Assembly: GCA_966250325.1 (NCBI GenBank)
Contig: CBINGY010000022.1
Location: forward strand, 1-64,000
Origin: Jiulongibacter sp966250325
GTDB taxonomy: Bacteria; Bacteroidota; Bacteroidia; Cytophagales; Spirosomataceae
Reading direction: 5' to 3'
Length of the DNA stretch: 64,000 bases
The notes below the pieces were generated by a model. That model saw only the letters and a program-made list of their open reading frames with translations, had not been told where the DNA came from and searched no databases. Below, in pieces: positions 15,543 to 24,261 of the stretch. Within the stretch, counting starts at the first letter, position 1, and each line of letters begins with the position of its first letter. The translations under genes were made by a program, and so were the position numbers.

Positions 15543-16238
15543 TTAATTCAGTCCGTATAAATTCCTGATAATTAAACTATTAGTTCGGTCGTCCGATCGT
15601 TGGATACTCAGCAGAATATTTTGCTGGTTAAAGAGCTTAAGATGATTGTAGTTTTCATCTACCTGCTGGGCAATTCTATGGATATGATCAATTCGTGCCG
15701 CATCATCCATCTTGAGGTGCATCGATTTCACAATCATCGTTATCTGGTCTACGTTTCTGAGGCTTTCTTCCATAATGCCTGAGTAAACCTTATACATGTA
15801 CTCTATCTCTTTGCTACTGAAATTGTTATCTGAGCTTATTATCCCCCAAACTAACTTGTACTCATTGACCAGCCTGGCTTGCTTTGCAGTTATTTCCTTG
15901 ATCCTTTGATATCCTGAAATAGCCTTCTTCACTTCAATCAATTCCTGATAGTATTTCCTGTATTGCTCTCTTTGTTTCTCTGTCCAGTCAGCTATTTCAT
16001 CCAGCTTAAGCTTGGTTAGTATATTCTCTAACTCCTTTTGGGCGTTTTGCAGCCAGATGGTTTGATTTTGTTGTTGTTGCAGAATGAGATCCGCAGCTTT
16101 GATAATCTTGACTACTGCTTCTTTGATGATCTTCAGAAGTGCTTCCGGTAATGCAGCTCTGCTTGATTGGGCTGAGAGCATCACTAATCCAAAGCATACT
16201 GACAACAAGACTGGTTTAATTCTCCACTTCATGATCAT
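15543..16238 (-). CDS. Conjugal transfer protein TraI-like (periplasmic, paralogue 3)
   Basis: 231 residues with a signal peptide. The segment IKAADLILQQQQNQTIWLQN and the following QKELENILTKLKLDEIADWT are characteristic of the family annotated TraI in Bacteroidota conjugative elements (distinct from F-plasmid TraI relaxase). It ends IIRNLYGLN. It lies 6 nt downstream of traG. Likely a secreted component of the mating channel, by analogy with VirB5; there is no relaxase or helicase motif. Confidence 0.82.
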   Translation of the reverse strand: MIMKWRIKPVLLSVCFGLVMLSAQSSRAALPEALLKIIKEAVVKIIKAADLILQQQQNQTIWLQNAQKELENILTKLKLDEIADWTEKQREQYRKYYQELIEVKKAISGYQRIKEITAKQARLVNEYKLVWGIISSDNNFSSKEIEYMYKVYSGIMEESLRNVDQITMIVKSMHLKMDDAARIDHIHRIAQQVDENYNHLKLFNQQNILLSIQRSDDRTNSLIIRNLYGLN

Positions 16239-16244
16239 TCGGTT

Positions 16245-18713
16245 TTACTTACTCCTAATTTCTTTTGCTAGTTCACTGATACCTTTTCGTAAATCTCCTC
16301 CGTATTTCATGGAGTATTCCATCACTTTGAGTTTCTCCTTTTGCTCAGTAGTGTAAGCGAGGTATTCTTCCTGGCTTACTTCCGTTCGGTAAACCTTACT
16401 CAGCATGCCTCCGAGGCTAATAAAAACTTCTTTATACTTTCTTAAAGGATCGTTAGACCTGTTCACAGATAACACCAAAGCCTTTTCCTTATCTGTAAGT
16501 CCCAGAAGCTCTTGGATCTGATCAAACTTATTCTGGTATTTGCTTTGATCCAGCAATATTTTACAATCGCTGTTGTTTATGATGGCCTGTTTTACCACCG
16601 GGGACGAGATTATATCCTCGACCTCCTGAGTTACGACAACCGCCTCACCAAAGAACTTGCGTACCGTTTTAAAGAGGTATTTGATATATTCGGCAAAACC
16701 CTCCTTCATGAGTGCTTTCCAGGCTTCCTCAATAAGTATCATTTTTCTAACGCCCTCAAGCTTTCTCATTTTGTTGACAAACACCTCCATAATTATGATG
16801 GTAACCACCGGGAAAAGAATCGGATGATCCTTGATGTTATCAAGTTCAAAAACAATAAATCGCTGTTCAAGCAAACTGAGGTTCTCTCTGGCGTTAAGCA
16901 GAAAATCAAACTCACCGCCACGATAGTATGGCCGGAGGACATAGAGAAAGTTGTCTATATCAAACTCTTTCTCTTTAACCTTATCCTTTGCCAGAATAGG
17001 AGCATATTCACTACTCAGATATTCATAGAAGCTGTCAAATCCGGGAAAGACGTTCCGATTAACTTGCAGATGATCAAAGTAACCCGTTATGGCATTCGAC
17101 AGAGCAACATATTCTGACCGCTTGAAAACTTCATCATCCTTCTTCCAAAGAGCCAGAAGCAATGTCTTTATACTTTCCTTTTTCTCCGTGTCCAGCGTAT
17201 CACCTGCTTCCAGAAAGAAGGGATTAAATGCAATAGGTTTTTCTACACTGTAGGTGAAATAATAACCATTTACCAGATCACATAATCCCTTATACGAATG
17301 TCCAACATCGACCAGAACCACATGAGTACCCTTCTCGTAATAGGAGCGAACCATATGATTTGTGAAAAATGACTTACCACTACCTGATGGGCCGAGAATG
17401 AATTTGTTTCTGTTCGTGCAAATTCCATTACTCACCGGCTCATCACTGATATCCACATGAACTGGTTTTCCTGTCAAACGGTCGCCAAGTCGGATCCCGA
17501 TCGGGCTTATCGATGAACGATAACCAGTTTCCAGATTTAGAAAACAAGCCGCCTGCTCTGCGAACGTATCAAACGTATCATTCATCGGAAAGTCCGCCGC
17601 ATTGCCTGGTATTCCTGCCCAATAAATCTGAGGGGCACCCAATGTCTCAACTCTTGTCACTGCATCTATCTGTGCGAGGGCTGAAGAAACCTGATTTTTG
17701 ATTAATTTCAATTCCTCCCTTTGCCTGCTCCATACGAGTATATTGAAATGTGCCTTCACCGGGAGCCGTTGCTGTGAAATGGCTTCATTCAGAAAATCAT
17801 TGGTGGCGTCACGGGCAATAAGATTTTCGCGGCTATAAGCTGCCAGAGACTGCAGCCTGAGTCTTTTGCTTTCCAGTTTTCTGATCGTAGCCTGAACATC
17901 ATCTATAAACAGATACTGGTTGTAAATATGATTACAGGTAAGAAGCTGACCCAATGAAGAAGCAAAGCCGACACTGAATTTTGATTTGTCTGTACTGTAC
18001 CTGTCATAATTAATCCGGCTTCCGCACAAGGAAGGAAGGTCAACAGCATCGGCCAAAGTATATAGCTGGCAATAGTTATCCCCGACCTGCAATTCCTCAG
18101 TAAACTGAATATCTCCCAGCTGTATCCCTTCACAATGAACTGCCAGTTGACAATATTTTTCAATCAATCCCGGATGTTTATGATCACTCTTTAAGTCTCT
18201 GTTTGCTAGCCTTTTGAAACTTACAAATCCACTATCCTCCAGGATACGGGCAAATTGCCCGCAATTATCCTGAAAATCCTGTATGGTTTGCGGATTCAAT
18301 GTTTCTTCAGGAACAATACTTTTTCTAAGTAAACTGGAAAATAGTGAGCTGGCAGACTTCCGGTGTTTCGGCTTTAATGTAATATAAAGATTACAGGTGT
18401 GATTAAGAAATGGACGCTCATTAAAAAAGATTTCACTGCTTAGACTTAAAAATGTATCCCCTTTGGAGTAATCGGCTCTATATGAATCATCCACAAACCA
18501 ATCCTGCTTGTGCAGTATGGATGAAACCGGTAACAGTCGTATCGCCTTAACCCATGCGTGATGAAAACTTTCATAATCCTGATCTGAGAGAGTGAAAATT
18601 TCAGGAAGATTCAGCTCATAGGCAATCGTAATGTCACCTTGATTACTCAGAATACAATCGTTTTCAACATCCATGATTGGAAAAACCTCATCCAAAATCC
18701 TGTTCATATCCAC
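16245..18713 (-). CDS. traG: Conjugation ATPase TraG (VirB4-like)
   Basis: 822-residue ATPase that energises assembly of and transport through the type IV secretion channel. Walker A is GPSGSGKS (about residues 440-447) and Walker B is MILIEEAWKAL (about 655-665), with the TraG N-terminal domain (LDEVFPIMDVENDCILSNQG). It is the VirB4-class motor, not the VirD4-class coupling protein. Its start overlaps the end of traF by 10 nt. Alternative start at the third codon (Met3) is possible. Length is normal for the family. Confidence 0.95.
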   Translation of the reverse strand: MDMNRILDEVFPIMDVENDCILSNQGDITIAYELNLPEIFTLSDQDYESFHHAWVKAIRLLPVSSILHKQDWFVDDSYRADYSKGDTFLSLSSEIFFNERPFLNHTCNLYITLKPKHRKSASSLFSSLLRKSIVPEETLNPQTIQDFQDNCGQFARILEDSGFVSFKRLANRDLKSDHKHPGLIEKYCQLAVHCEGIQLGDIQFTEELQVGDNYCQLYTLADAVDLPSLCGSRINYDRYSTDKSKFSVGFASSLGQLLTCNHIYNQYLFIDDVQATIRKLESKRLRLQSLAAYSRENLIARDATNDFLNEAISQQRLPVKAHFNILVWSRQREELKLIKNQVSSALAQIDAVTRVETLGAPQIYWAGIPGNAADFPMNDTFDTFAEQAACFLNLETGYRSSISPIGIRLGDRLTGKPVHVDISDEPVSNGICTNRNKFILGPSGSGKSFFTNHMVRSYYEKGTHVVLVDVGHSYKGLCDLVNGYYFTYSVEKPIAFNPFFLEAGDTLDTEKKESIKTLLLALWKKDDEVFKRSEYVALSNAITGYFDHLQVNRNVFPGFDSFYEYLSSEYAPILAKDKVKEKEFDIDNFLYVLRPYYRGGEFDFLLNARENLSLLEQRFIVFELDNIKDHPILFPVVTIIIMEVFVNKMRKLEGVRKMILIEEAWKALMKEGFAEYIKYLFKTVRKFFGEAVVVTQEVEDIISSPVVKQAIINNSDCKILLDQSKYQNKFDQIQELLGLTDKEKALVLSVNRSNDPLRKYKEVFISLGGMLSKVYRTEVSQEEYLAYTTEQKEKLKVMEYSMKYGGDLRKGISELAKEIRSK

Positions 18714-19048
18714 TTTCCTTTAAGTTTTCTCCTCTCCGACTGTCTGAAAGCTCTGCGGCTACGGCAAATTATTGCCCGGGGCACCTGTCTCCTGGCCAAA
18801 GCCTTCATCAATCCATGTTCTCCGTATTTATTGCTTAACCGGTAAATTTGAATCACCAGAACGGCACCGAGTAATGCAATTACACCAACACATCCCAGGA
18901 GTGGGATACCTGTGAAATATAGAATTGCAAACAGGATCAGAAGAACTACCAGACCTCCGCCCAAATACCAGATATATTGTGCTTTAAGACCCTTAAATTC
19001 AATGCTTTGATTGATCCCCTTGTTTATTTGATAGACACTACATGCCAT
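18704..19048 (-). CDS. traF: Conjugative transposon protein TraF (DUF4133, VirB3-like)
   Basis: 114 residues beginning MACSVYQINKGINQSIEFKG with two adjacent transmembrane helices (about 26-70), followed by a conserved KYGEHGLMKALARRQVPRAI. This is the DUF4133 family, the inner-membrane VirB3 equivalent that normally precedes the TraG ATPase. It overlaps traG by 10 nt and follows the 142-aa gene by 5 nt. Confidence 0.92.
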   Translation of the reverse strand: MACSVYQINKGINQSIEFKGLKAQYIWYLGGGLVVLLILFAILYFTGIPLLGCVGVIALLGAVLVIQIYRLSNKYGEHGLMKALARRQVPRAIICRSRRAFRQSERRKLKGKWI

Positions 19049-19053
19049 GTCGT

Positions 19054-19482
19054 TCAGTTCAGGTAACCATGAATTTCTGCAATTGTAGCATACCGTATAT
19101 GGCGTTCCAGATAGTTCCTCTCGCTGAAGTCAAGGACATCAAGGGCGTCCTTACATGCCTCAACCAGTTGAATCACTTCATATGCAAGCTCTCCGGACCT
19201 GGACATTTTTTCATAATCAGAGGGAAATTCTTCTTCCAGAACCGACAGAATATAACGGTAACGTGATGGACGAAGAGCCGCCGTCAAACGATCCATACAG
19301 AGAAGCTCCATTTCACGACTGGAAATATTTTCATTACTCTGGTTATCTATCAAATCTGATATTTTACCAATTTCTTCGGACAGGAATTTCTCCAGCTGAT
19401 TATCTTCTTCCAGACGAAATAGCAGCTCAGGATTATTGTGGGCCAGGTAGGCCCACAATTTTTCTTTCAATACTCTTTCCAT
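19054..19482 (-). CDS. Small cytoplasmic protein in the transfer operon, unknown
   Basis: 142 residues, helical and acidic, beginning MERVLKEKLWAYLAHNNPEL and containing LRPSRYRYILSVLEEEFP. No signal peptide, membrane segment or catalytic motif. It sits between traE and traF with gaps of 3 and 5 nt, so it is cotranscribed. I have the impression that similar proteins occur at this place in other Bacteroidota elements, but I do not know a function or a certain family name. Confidence 0.7.
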   Translation of the reverse strand: MERVLKEKLWAYLAHNNPELLFRLEEDNQLEKFLSEEIGKISDLIDNQSNENISSREMELLCMDRLTAALRPSRYRYILSVLEEEFPSDYEKMSRSGELAYEVIQLVEACKDALDVLDFSERNYLERHIRYATIAEIHGYLN

Positions 19483-19485
19483 GGT

Positions 19486-19818
19486 CTAAATCCCGAAAAA
19501 GGATTGAATGACAGTTGCCACAACTACCAGAAATACACAGCTTCCAAACCAGGCCGCGGCAACTTTACCCGTATCCTGATCTCCTGCATTCCATTTCTGA
19601 TAGACTTTAACACCCCCAATAAGACCCAGAATGGCTCCAACGGCATACATCAGGTTGGTCCCGGGCTCAAAATAACTTCGAACCTTGGTATCAGCCTCAG
19701 TTATTCCCGCGATACCATCCTGTGCAAGAGCCGTGATACCTATCAGCACGAATGCGGCTGCTGAAATCAGCTTCGATTTTCGGACAATTTGATTTCTCCT
19801 TTCTCCTCTCCTTACCAT
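19486..19818 (-). CDS. traE: Conjugative transposon protein TraE (DUF4134, VirB2-like pilin)
   Basis: About 110 residues with a leader helix ending ALAQ, then GIAGITEADTKVRSYFEPG, LMYAVGAILGLIGGVKVYQK, GDQDTGKVAAAWFGSCVFL, exactly the DUF4134 layout of two transmembrane helices joined by a short loop. Its size and topology fit a VirB2-type pilin precursor. The frame is open to an ATG at 19842; the start at 19818 (MVRRGERR) gives a shorter leader and is preferred but not proven. Confidence 0.9.
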   Translation of the reverse strand: MVRRGERRNQIVRKSKLISAAAFVLIGITALAQDGIAGITEADTKVRSYFEPGTNLMYAVGAILGLIGGVKVYQKWNAGDQDTGKVAAAWFGSCVFLVVVATVIQSFFGI

Positions 19819-19939
19819 AACTTCACAATTTAAGTTGATCAAATAATTAACAGGAGGACCTTCTATTACTCTTCCTTCTCCTCATCCCCTCTTTGCTCTC
19901 ACGCCATCGGAAGGAATAGAAAGTACCTCCTGAAAGACT

Positions 19940-20389
19940 TTATTGCCATAGCCTGTCGGCCTGATCTTCACTCCATAACAGGCCGGTAATCTGCTCATAT
20001 TCTGTTACAATGAATTCGCTTATCCAACTCCGGAAAACTGAATCCCTGACATCAGGATACCCCTGAAGAATCTGACTGATCTGCTTTTCATTTTCTTCCG
20101 TAGTTAGCTTTTTGAAAGATTCATCCTGAAACCGCCTTTTAACTTTAGCTACCAATTCCTCGACACGTTTCAAGTGCTCATCATCTGTATATTCCGGGCC
20201 TGGAGACGCATCCAAATCCTCATTGGACGGATTCCGCTCCATAATCATTGTTTCACGATGCGATCTTTGTCCAGAGATCAGGCTTCTGAGTTCAAAAGAG
20301 TAATACTTCAGTACTACAAAAGAATACCATACAAGAAGTCCTATGCAGGTAGAAATGGTATAATCGGCCCATGAAATAGTTGACAACAT
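19940..20389 (-). CDS. Membrane-anchored protein at the head of the transfer operon
   Basis: 149 residues with one N-terminal helix (TISTCIGLLVWYSFVVLKYY) and a charged cytoplasmic C-terminal part. First gene after the predicted operon promoter, about 100 nt before traE. A short membrane protein at this position is common in Bacteroidota transfer operons; no function is known to me. Nothing in the sequence suggests an enzyme. Confidence 0.65.
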   Translation of the reverse strand: MLSTISWADYTISTCIGLLVWYSFVVLKYYSFELRSLISGQRSHRETMIMERNPSNEDLDASPGPEYTDDEHLKRVEELVAKVKRRFQDESFKKLTTEENEKQISQILQGYPDVRDSVFRSWISEFIVTEYEQITGLLWSEDQADRLWQ

Positions 20390-20452
20390 AACCTTAATAC
20401 TTTAAGCAATGACTTATCCAATTCTTCCGGATTTTTATCATTATTTCGTTGG

Positions 20453-20483
20453 CAAAGTAAAAGGTATGCGAAAGCCTGCTCAA
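20453..20483 (-). promoter_or_regulatory. Predicted promoter of the transfer operon
   Basis: On the minus strand TTG (20483-20481), a 20-nt spacer and TTACTTTG (20460-20453) match the Bacteroidota promoter with one mismatch in the -7 element. It is about 65 nt upstream of the first transfer gene. Confidence 0.6.
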
Positions 20484-20800
20484 GTACAATATAATTTGTA
20501 CCCTTCTGGTACCCCAAAGAGGTGAATCCATGCTACATAGCACAACTGGTTAATTATAAGACAATTAATTGGTTGGCTAGAAGACAATAAAATTTCTGTA
20601 ATAAGATTGAAATAATCAGAAAATAAGAGAAGCTTTTGACTGAAGTATATTAATTGATAAGTGTAAATAAATGACAACCCCTCTCCCAGGGCTGGCAGGT
20701 TGCCCTATCAGTTTATCCATTAAGCAATGTCATTATCGTTAAGCAATCAGAAAGAAGGTTTTAAAACCTTATTCACCTAGGTTAGCCTTCAACCTCTCTA

Positions 20801-21058
20801 TTACCTGTTTAAGGACTCAATCATAACTTGCTGCTCCTTAACTGCCTTCAATGCAATAACTCCAATCCGTGAAAAATCCATCCTAAGATATTCGTTTCCA
20901 TCATTACGTTTGCTTTTATAAACCACCCAGGGAAAGAGCTGCTGAAACTCCTGGGCAATAACTCCAATCTCAGTTTTCAGAACTAGGCAAACTATACGAT
21001 TTTACACCTTGAAAAGAAAGACTTGCGGGATGGTGTACAACTTTGAATTCAAATTGGA
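20801..21058 (-). pseudogene. Remnant of an S74-type intramolecular chaperone (tail-fibre / endosialidase C-terminal) domain
   Basis: The minus strand encodes SFQGVKSYSLPSSEN, then after a frame change TEIGVIAQEFQQLFPWVVYK, and further on LRMDFSRIGVIALKAVKEQQ to a TAA at 20801-20803. This is the C-terminal self-cleaving chaperone domain found on tail fibres and large Bacteroidota surface proteins. A frameshift near 20976 separates the two parts, and no body of the protein is present upstream because the symporter gene ends at 21065. It is a decayed fragment at the distal side of the conjugative element. Confidence 0.75.
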
Positions 21059-21064
21059 AACTCA

Positions 21065-22537
21065 CTAATCTTCAACAAAGAGGGTATTTAATTTCTCATC
21101 ATCGAGTTCGTTCTCCCAGCGGGCTATCACGCAACTTGCCAGACAATTTCCGGTAACATTAACCGATGTACGTGCCATATCCATCAGTTCGTCAATACCC
21201 AGAATTGCCATGATGGGCCAGATTTCCATATTAAAAGTAGCCGCTGTTCCGATCAATATGACCAGTGACGCCCGGGGGATACCAGCTATTCCTTTACTTG
21301 TTAGCATAAGTGTGAGACCTATCATTAACTGCTCTCCAACGCTAAGATCCATGTTTGTAGCCTGAGCCACAAAAATTGCTGCCAGTGAAAGGTAGAGTGT
21401 GCTGCCATCGAGATTAAAGGTATAGCCGGTGGGTATTACAAAAGAAACAATCTTGCGGGGTACTCCGATACGTTCCATATTTTCCATGGCCTTGGGAAGT
21501 GCACTTTCAGAACTGGTGGTTGCGAAAGCAATAGAAACCGGCTCCTTGATGGCCCGTAAGAAATTAACTACCGGAATTTTGAAAAAATACATCACAGGCC
21601 CCAAAACCACTACCATAAAAACCAATAAAGCCAAATAAAGAGTGAGTAATAATTTGAATAAGGCAAAAAGGATATCCATACCCAGATCTGCAGTGGCATG
21701 GGCTATGGCCGCCCCCACTCCAAAAGGTGCCAGATACATAATAATGTTAGTGAACTTAAACATGACCTCAGAAAGGCTTTCGCAGAACGCCAGCATAGGT
21801 TTCTTTTTTTCTTCTGACAACAGAGCAAGTCCTATACCGAAAAGTACGCTGAAAACTACGATCTGAAGTACCTGCCCCTCATAGACCGACTTTGCGATAT
21901 TCTCGGGAAAGATGTTCAGAATGTGATCCTGCCAGGTATGCTTCTCATCGGGCAATGTCTCCAGAAATCCTTGTGGAATGGCTACTCCGGCACTATCAAG
22001 CACCTGAATGATCTCAGATTGCCTTTGTTTTACCGCATTTTTAGGTATATCCGTTATTTCGACTTTATCTTTTTCTATTCCAACTCCTGCTTTTGTGATG
22101 TTTATCATTACCAGCCCTACAACCAGTGCGAGTGTGGTAACCAGTTCAAAATATAGAAGGGACTTCCAGCCCATGCGGCCCAATTGCTTCATATTGGAAT
22201 GCCCGGCTATGCCTACCACCAGCGTGGCAAAAAGTATAGGAGCGATGATCGTCTTTATCAGCTTGAGAAAGACTTTGCTCAGAACCTGAAGTTCCATGGC
22301 TGCATCACGAAAATCAAGTCCAATACGGATTCCGATTACCATGGCCACTAGTATCCATGTAGTAAGCGATTTCTTTCTGAGAGCGTAATATGAAATTATC
22401 AGAATAAAACCCCACCAAATCACAGAAGTTACTACATCCTGCAGGCTGATATACTTGTTTATATTAAGAAAAGACAGTACGGAAGCAAGGCTTAGCCAAA
22501 TTCCTGCAAACAACACAATTTTTCTCTCAGACACCAT
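21065..22537 (-). CDS. Dicarboxylate/amino acid:cation symporter (DAACS family)
   Basis: 490-residue sodium- or proton-coupled transporter of the GltP/GltT/DctA type, in the inner membrane. Diagnostic segments are the serine-rich hairpin ATTSSESALPKAMENMERIG, the motif PTGYTFNLDGSTLYLSLAAI in transmembrane segment 7, and the last-helix substrate-binding region DELMDMARTSVNVTGNCLAS, where the Arg and Asn residues are conserved. It likely takes up glutamate, aspartate or C4-dicarboxylates. It is longer than GltP (about 430 aa) because of extra N-terminal helices and a periplasmic loop near 170-210. Divergent from the APC permease genes across a 275-nt gap. Confidence 0.93.
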   Translation of the reverse strand: MVSERKIVLFAGIWLSLASVLSFLNINKYISLQDVVTSVIWWGFILIISYYALRKKSLTTWILVAMVIGIRIGLDFRDAAMELQVLSKVFLKLIKTIIAPILFATLVVGIAGHSNMKQLGRMGWKSLLYFELVTTLALVVGLVMINITKAGVGIEKDKVEITDIPKNAVKQRQSEIIQVLDSAGVAIPQGFLETLPDEKHTWQDHILNIFPENIAKSVYEGQVLQIVVFSVLFGIGLALLSEEKKKPMLAFCESLSEVMFKFTNIIMYLAPFGVGAAIAHATADLGMDILFALFKLLLTLYLALLVFMVVVLGPVMYFFKIPVVNFLRAIKEPVSIAFATTSSESALPKAMENMERIGVPRKIVSFVIPTGYTFNLDGSTLYLSLAAIFVAQATNMDLSVGEQLMIGLTLMLTSKGIAGIPRASLVILIGTAATFNMEIWPIMAILGIDELMDMARTSVNVTGNCLASCVIARWENELDDEKLNTLFVED

Positions 22538-22775
22538 TCTATATTATTTTATTGTAACAATCTCACAAAAACCAGAATATACTTATATTAAATACCGAAA
22601 CTACGACTTTTGTTAATTTTAAGAATAGCCGAAATCAAATGAATTTAAAATTTTACAATTAATAACGCTATCGTACTATTTTCCCCACCCTTAAAGTTTT
22701 TAGCCGGAGGTTTAGTAAAGAAATTCCACCTAAGTGTAATTGGTAAATTGTTTTCAAGGCACAAAAAAAATCATA

Positions 22776-22783
22776 TACATTTG
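22776..22783 (+). promoter_or_regulatory. -7 promoter element of the APC permease pair
   Basis: TACATTTG at 22776-22783 matches the Bacteroidota -7 consensus TAnnTTTG and lies 30 nt before the ATG. The nearest TTG (22748-22750) is 25 nt upstream, too far for a standard -33 element, so the match is partial. Confidence 0.4.
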
Positions 22784-22812
22784 AGGTTATCTTCTAACTA
22801 ATCTAGGCCATT

Positions 22813-24261
22813 ATGTCAATTTGGAGAAAAAAATCAATCTCATCTCTGGTCTCTGAAGCCTCTGACGATGAGAAAGGGCTGAAGCGAACTTTATCATCAG
22901 GTGCATTGGTAGCTCTTGGTATCGGTGCCATTATCGGAGCAGGACTATTTTCACTTACCGGGATAGCCGCAGCAGAACATGCCGGGCCGGCAGTTACCAT
23001 TTCATTCTGTCTGGCCGCTTTGGCTTGTGCCTTTGCTGGTTTGTGCTATGCAGAGTTTGCGTCCATGATTCCTATTGCCGGGAGTGCCTACACCTATTCC
23101 TATGCTACTATGGGAGAATTTCTGGCCTGGATCATCGGGTGGGACCTTGTCCTGGAATATGCCTTGGCAGCTGCCACAGTAGGTGTAAGTTGGTCAAGAT
23201 ATCTTCTAGAACTATTAGCGAAATTCAATATTCATTTACCGGCACAATTAACTTGTTCTCCCTGGGAAACAATGACTTTATCAGATGGGAATGTCCTTCA
23301 TGGAGGAGTTATAAATCTTCCAGCCATACTGATTGTTTCTGTGCTCTCACTGGTACTGATGCGGGGTACTAAAGAATCGAGCACTATTAATAATATACTG
23401 GTAGTGGTAAAACTCATAGTGGTTGTTTTATTCATTACACTGGGATGGAAATTCATAAACCCTTCCAACTATACACCATATATTCCTGAAAACACCGGAG
23501 TTAAAGGACAGTTTGGCTGGTCTGGTATTGCTGCAGGAGCTGCTACAGTTTTCTTTGCGTTCATTGGATTTGATGCTGTTTCTACAGCTGCACAGGAGGC
23601 AAAAAATCCTCAGAAGGGCATGCCGATTGGCATACTTGGTTCTCTGCTTATTTGCACTATTTTGTATGTATTGTTTGCCCATGTAATGACCGGGCTTGTA
23701 CCATTCAGTCAATTTGCGGGTGATGCCAAACCTGCCGCTACAGCATTTGCCGTTACTGGTTATGACTTTTTACAAACGGGTCTTATTATAGCTATTCTGG
23801 CAGGGTACACCTCGGTTATGTTGGTCATGTTGCTGGGTCAAAGTCGTATTTTTTATACAATGAGCCGGGATGGCCTGCTCCCTCCTTTTTTTAGTGCAAT
23901 TCACACCAAATTCAGAACACCGTGGAAAACCAACCTTTTCTTCATGGTTTTTATTAGCTTTTTCGCAGGTTTTGTTCCGGTCAGTGATTTAGGCCATATG
24001 GTAAGCATTGGTACTTTACTGGCATTTGCCCTGGTCTGCATCGGAGTGCTTGTGATGCGAAAAAGAGACCCCGATGCCCCTCGATCTTTCAAAACTCCTC
24101 TGGTTCCTTTTGTTCCCGTAGCAGGGGTGTTAGTTTGTTTGTATTTAATGTATGCCTTGCCTTCTGAGAGCTGGATCCGACTTCTCATCTGGTTGGCAAT
24201 CGGAGTTTCTATTTATTTCGGTTACAGTAAAAAACACAGTAAGCTCAATTCAAGTAAATGA
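22813..24261 (+). CDS. APC-family amino acid permease
   Basis: 482 residues, about 12 transmembrane helices. The first helix has the APC binding motif GIGAIIGAGLFSLTG, and helix 6 carries FFAFIGFDAVSTAAQEAKNP, typical of the CAT (cationic amino acid transporter-like) branch. It should import amino acids by proton or sodium symport or exchange. The last 4 nt overlap the start of the next permease (ATGA at 24258), so the two are translationally coupled and may function together. Substrate is not readable from sequence. Confidence 0.92.
   Translation: MSIWRKKSISSLVSEASDDEKGLKRTLSSGALVALGIGAIIGAGLFSLTGIAAAEHAGPAVTISFCLAALACAFAGLCYAEFASMIPIAGSAYTYSYATMGEFLAWIIGWDLVLEYALAAATVGVSWSRYLLELLAKFNIHLPAQLTCSPWETMTLSDGNVLHGGVINLPAILIVSVLSLVLMRGTKESSTINNILVVVKLIVVVLFITLGWKFINPSNYTPYIPENTGVKGQFGWSGIAAGAATVFFAFIGFDAVSTAAQEAKNPQKGMPIGILGSLLICTILYVLFAHVMTGLVPFSQFAGDAKPAATAFAVTGYDFLQTGLIIAILAGYTSVMLVMLLGQSRIFYTMSRDGLLPPFFSAIHTKFRTPWKTNLFFMVFISFFAGFVPVSDLGHMVSIGTLLAFALVCIGVLVMRKRDPDAPRSFKTPLVPFVPVAGVLVCLYLMYALPSESWIRLLIWLAIGVSIYFGYSKKHSKLNSSK

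Noticed and set aside
16512..17117. 201-codon ORF antisense to traG
   Set aside because: It lies wholly inside a well-supported ATPase gene and has no recognisable features.
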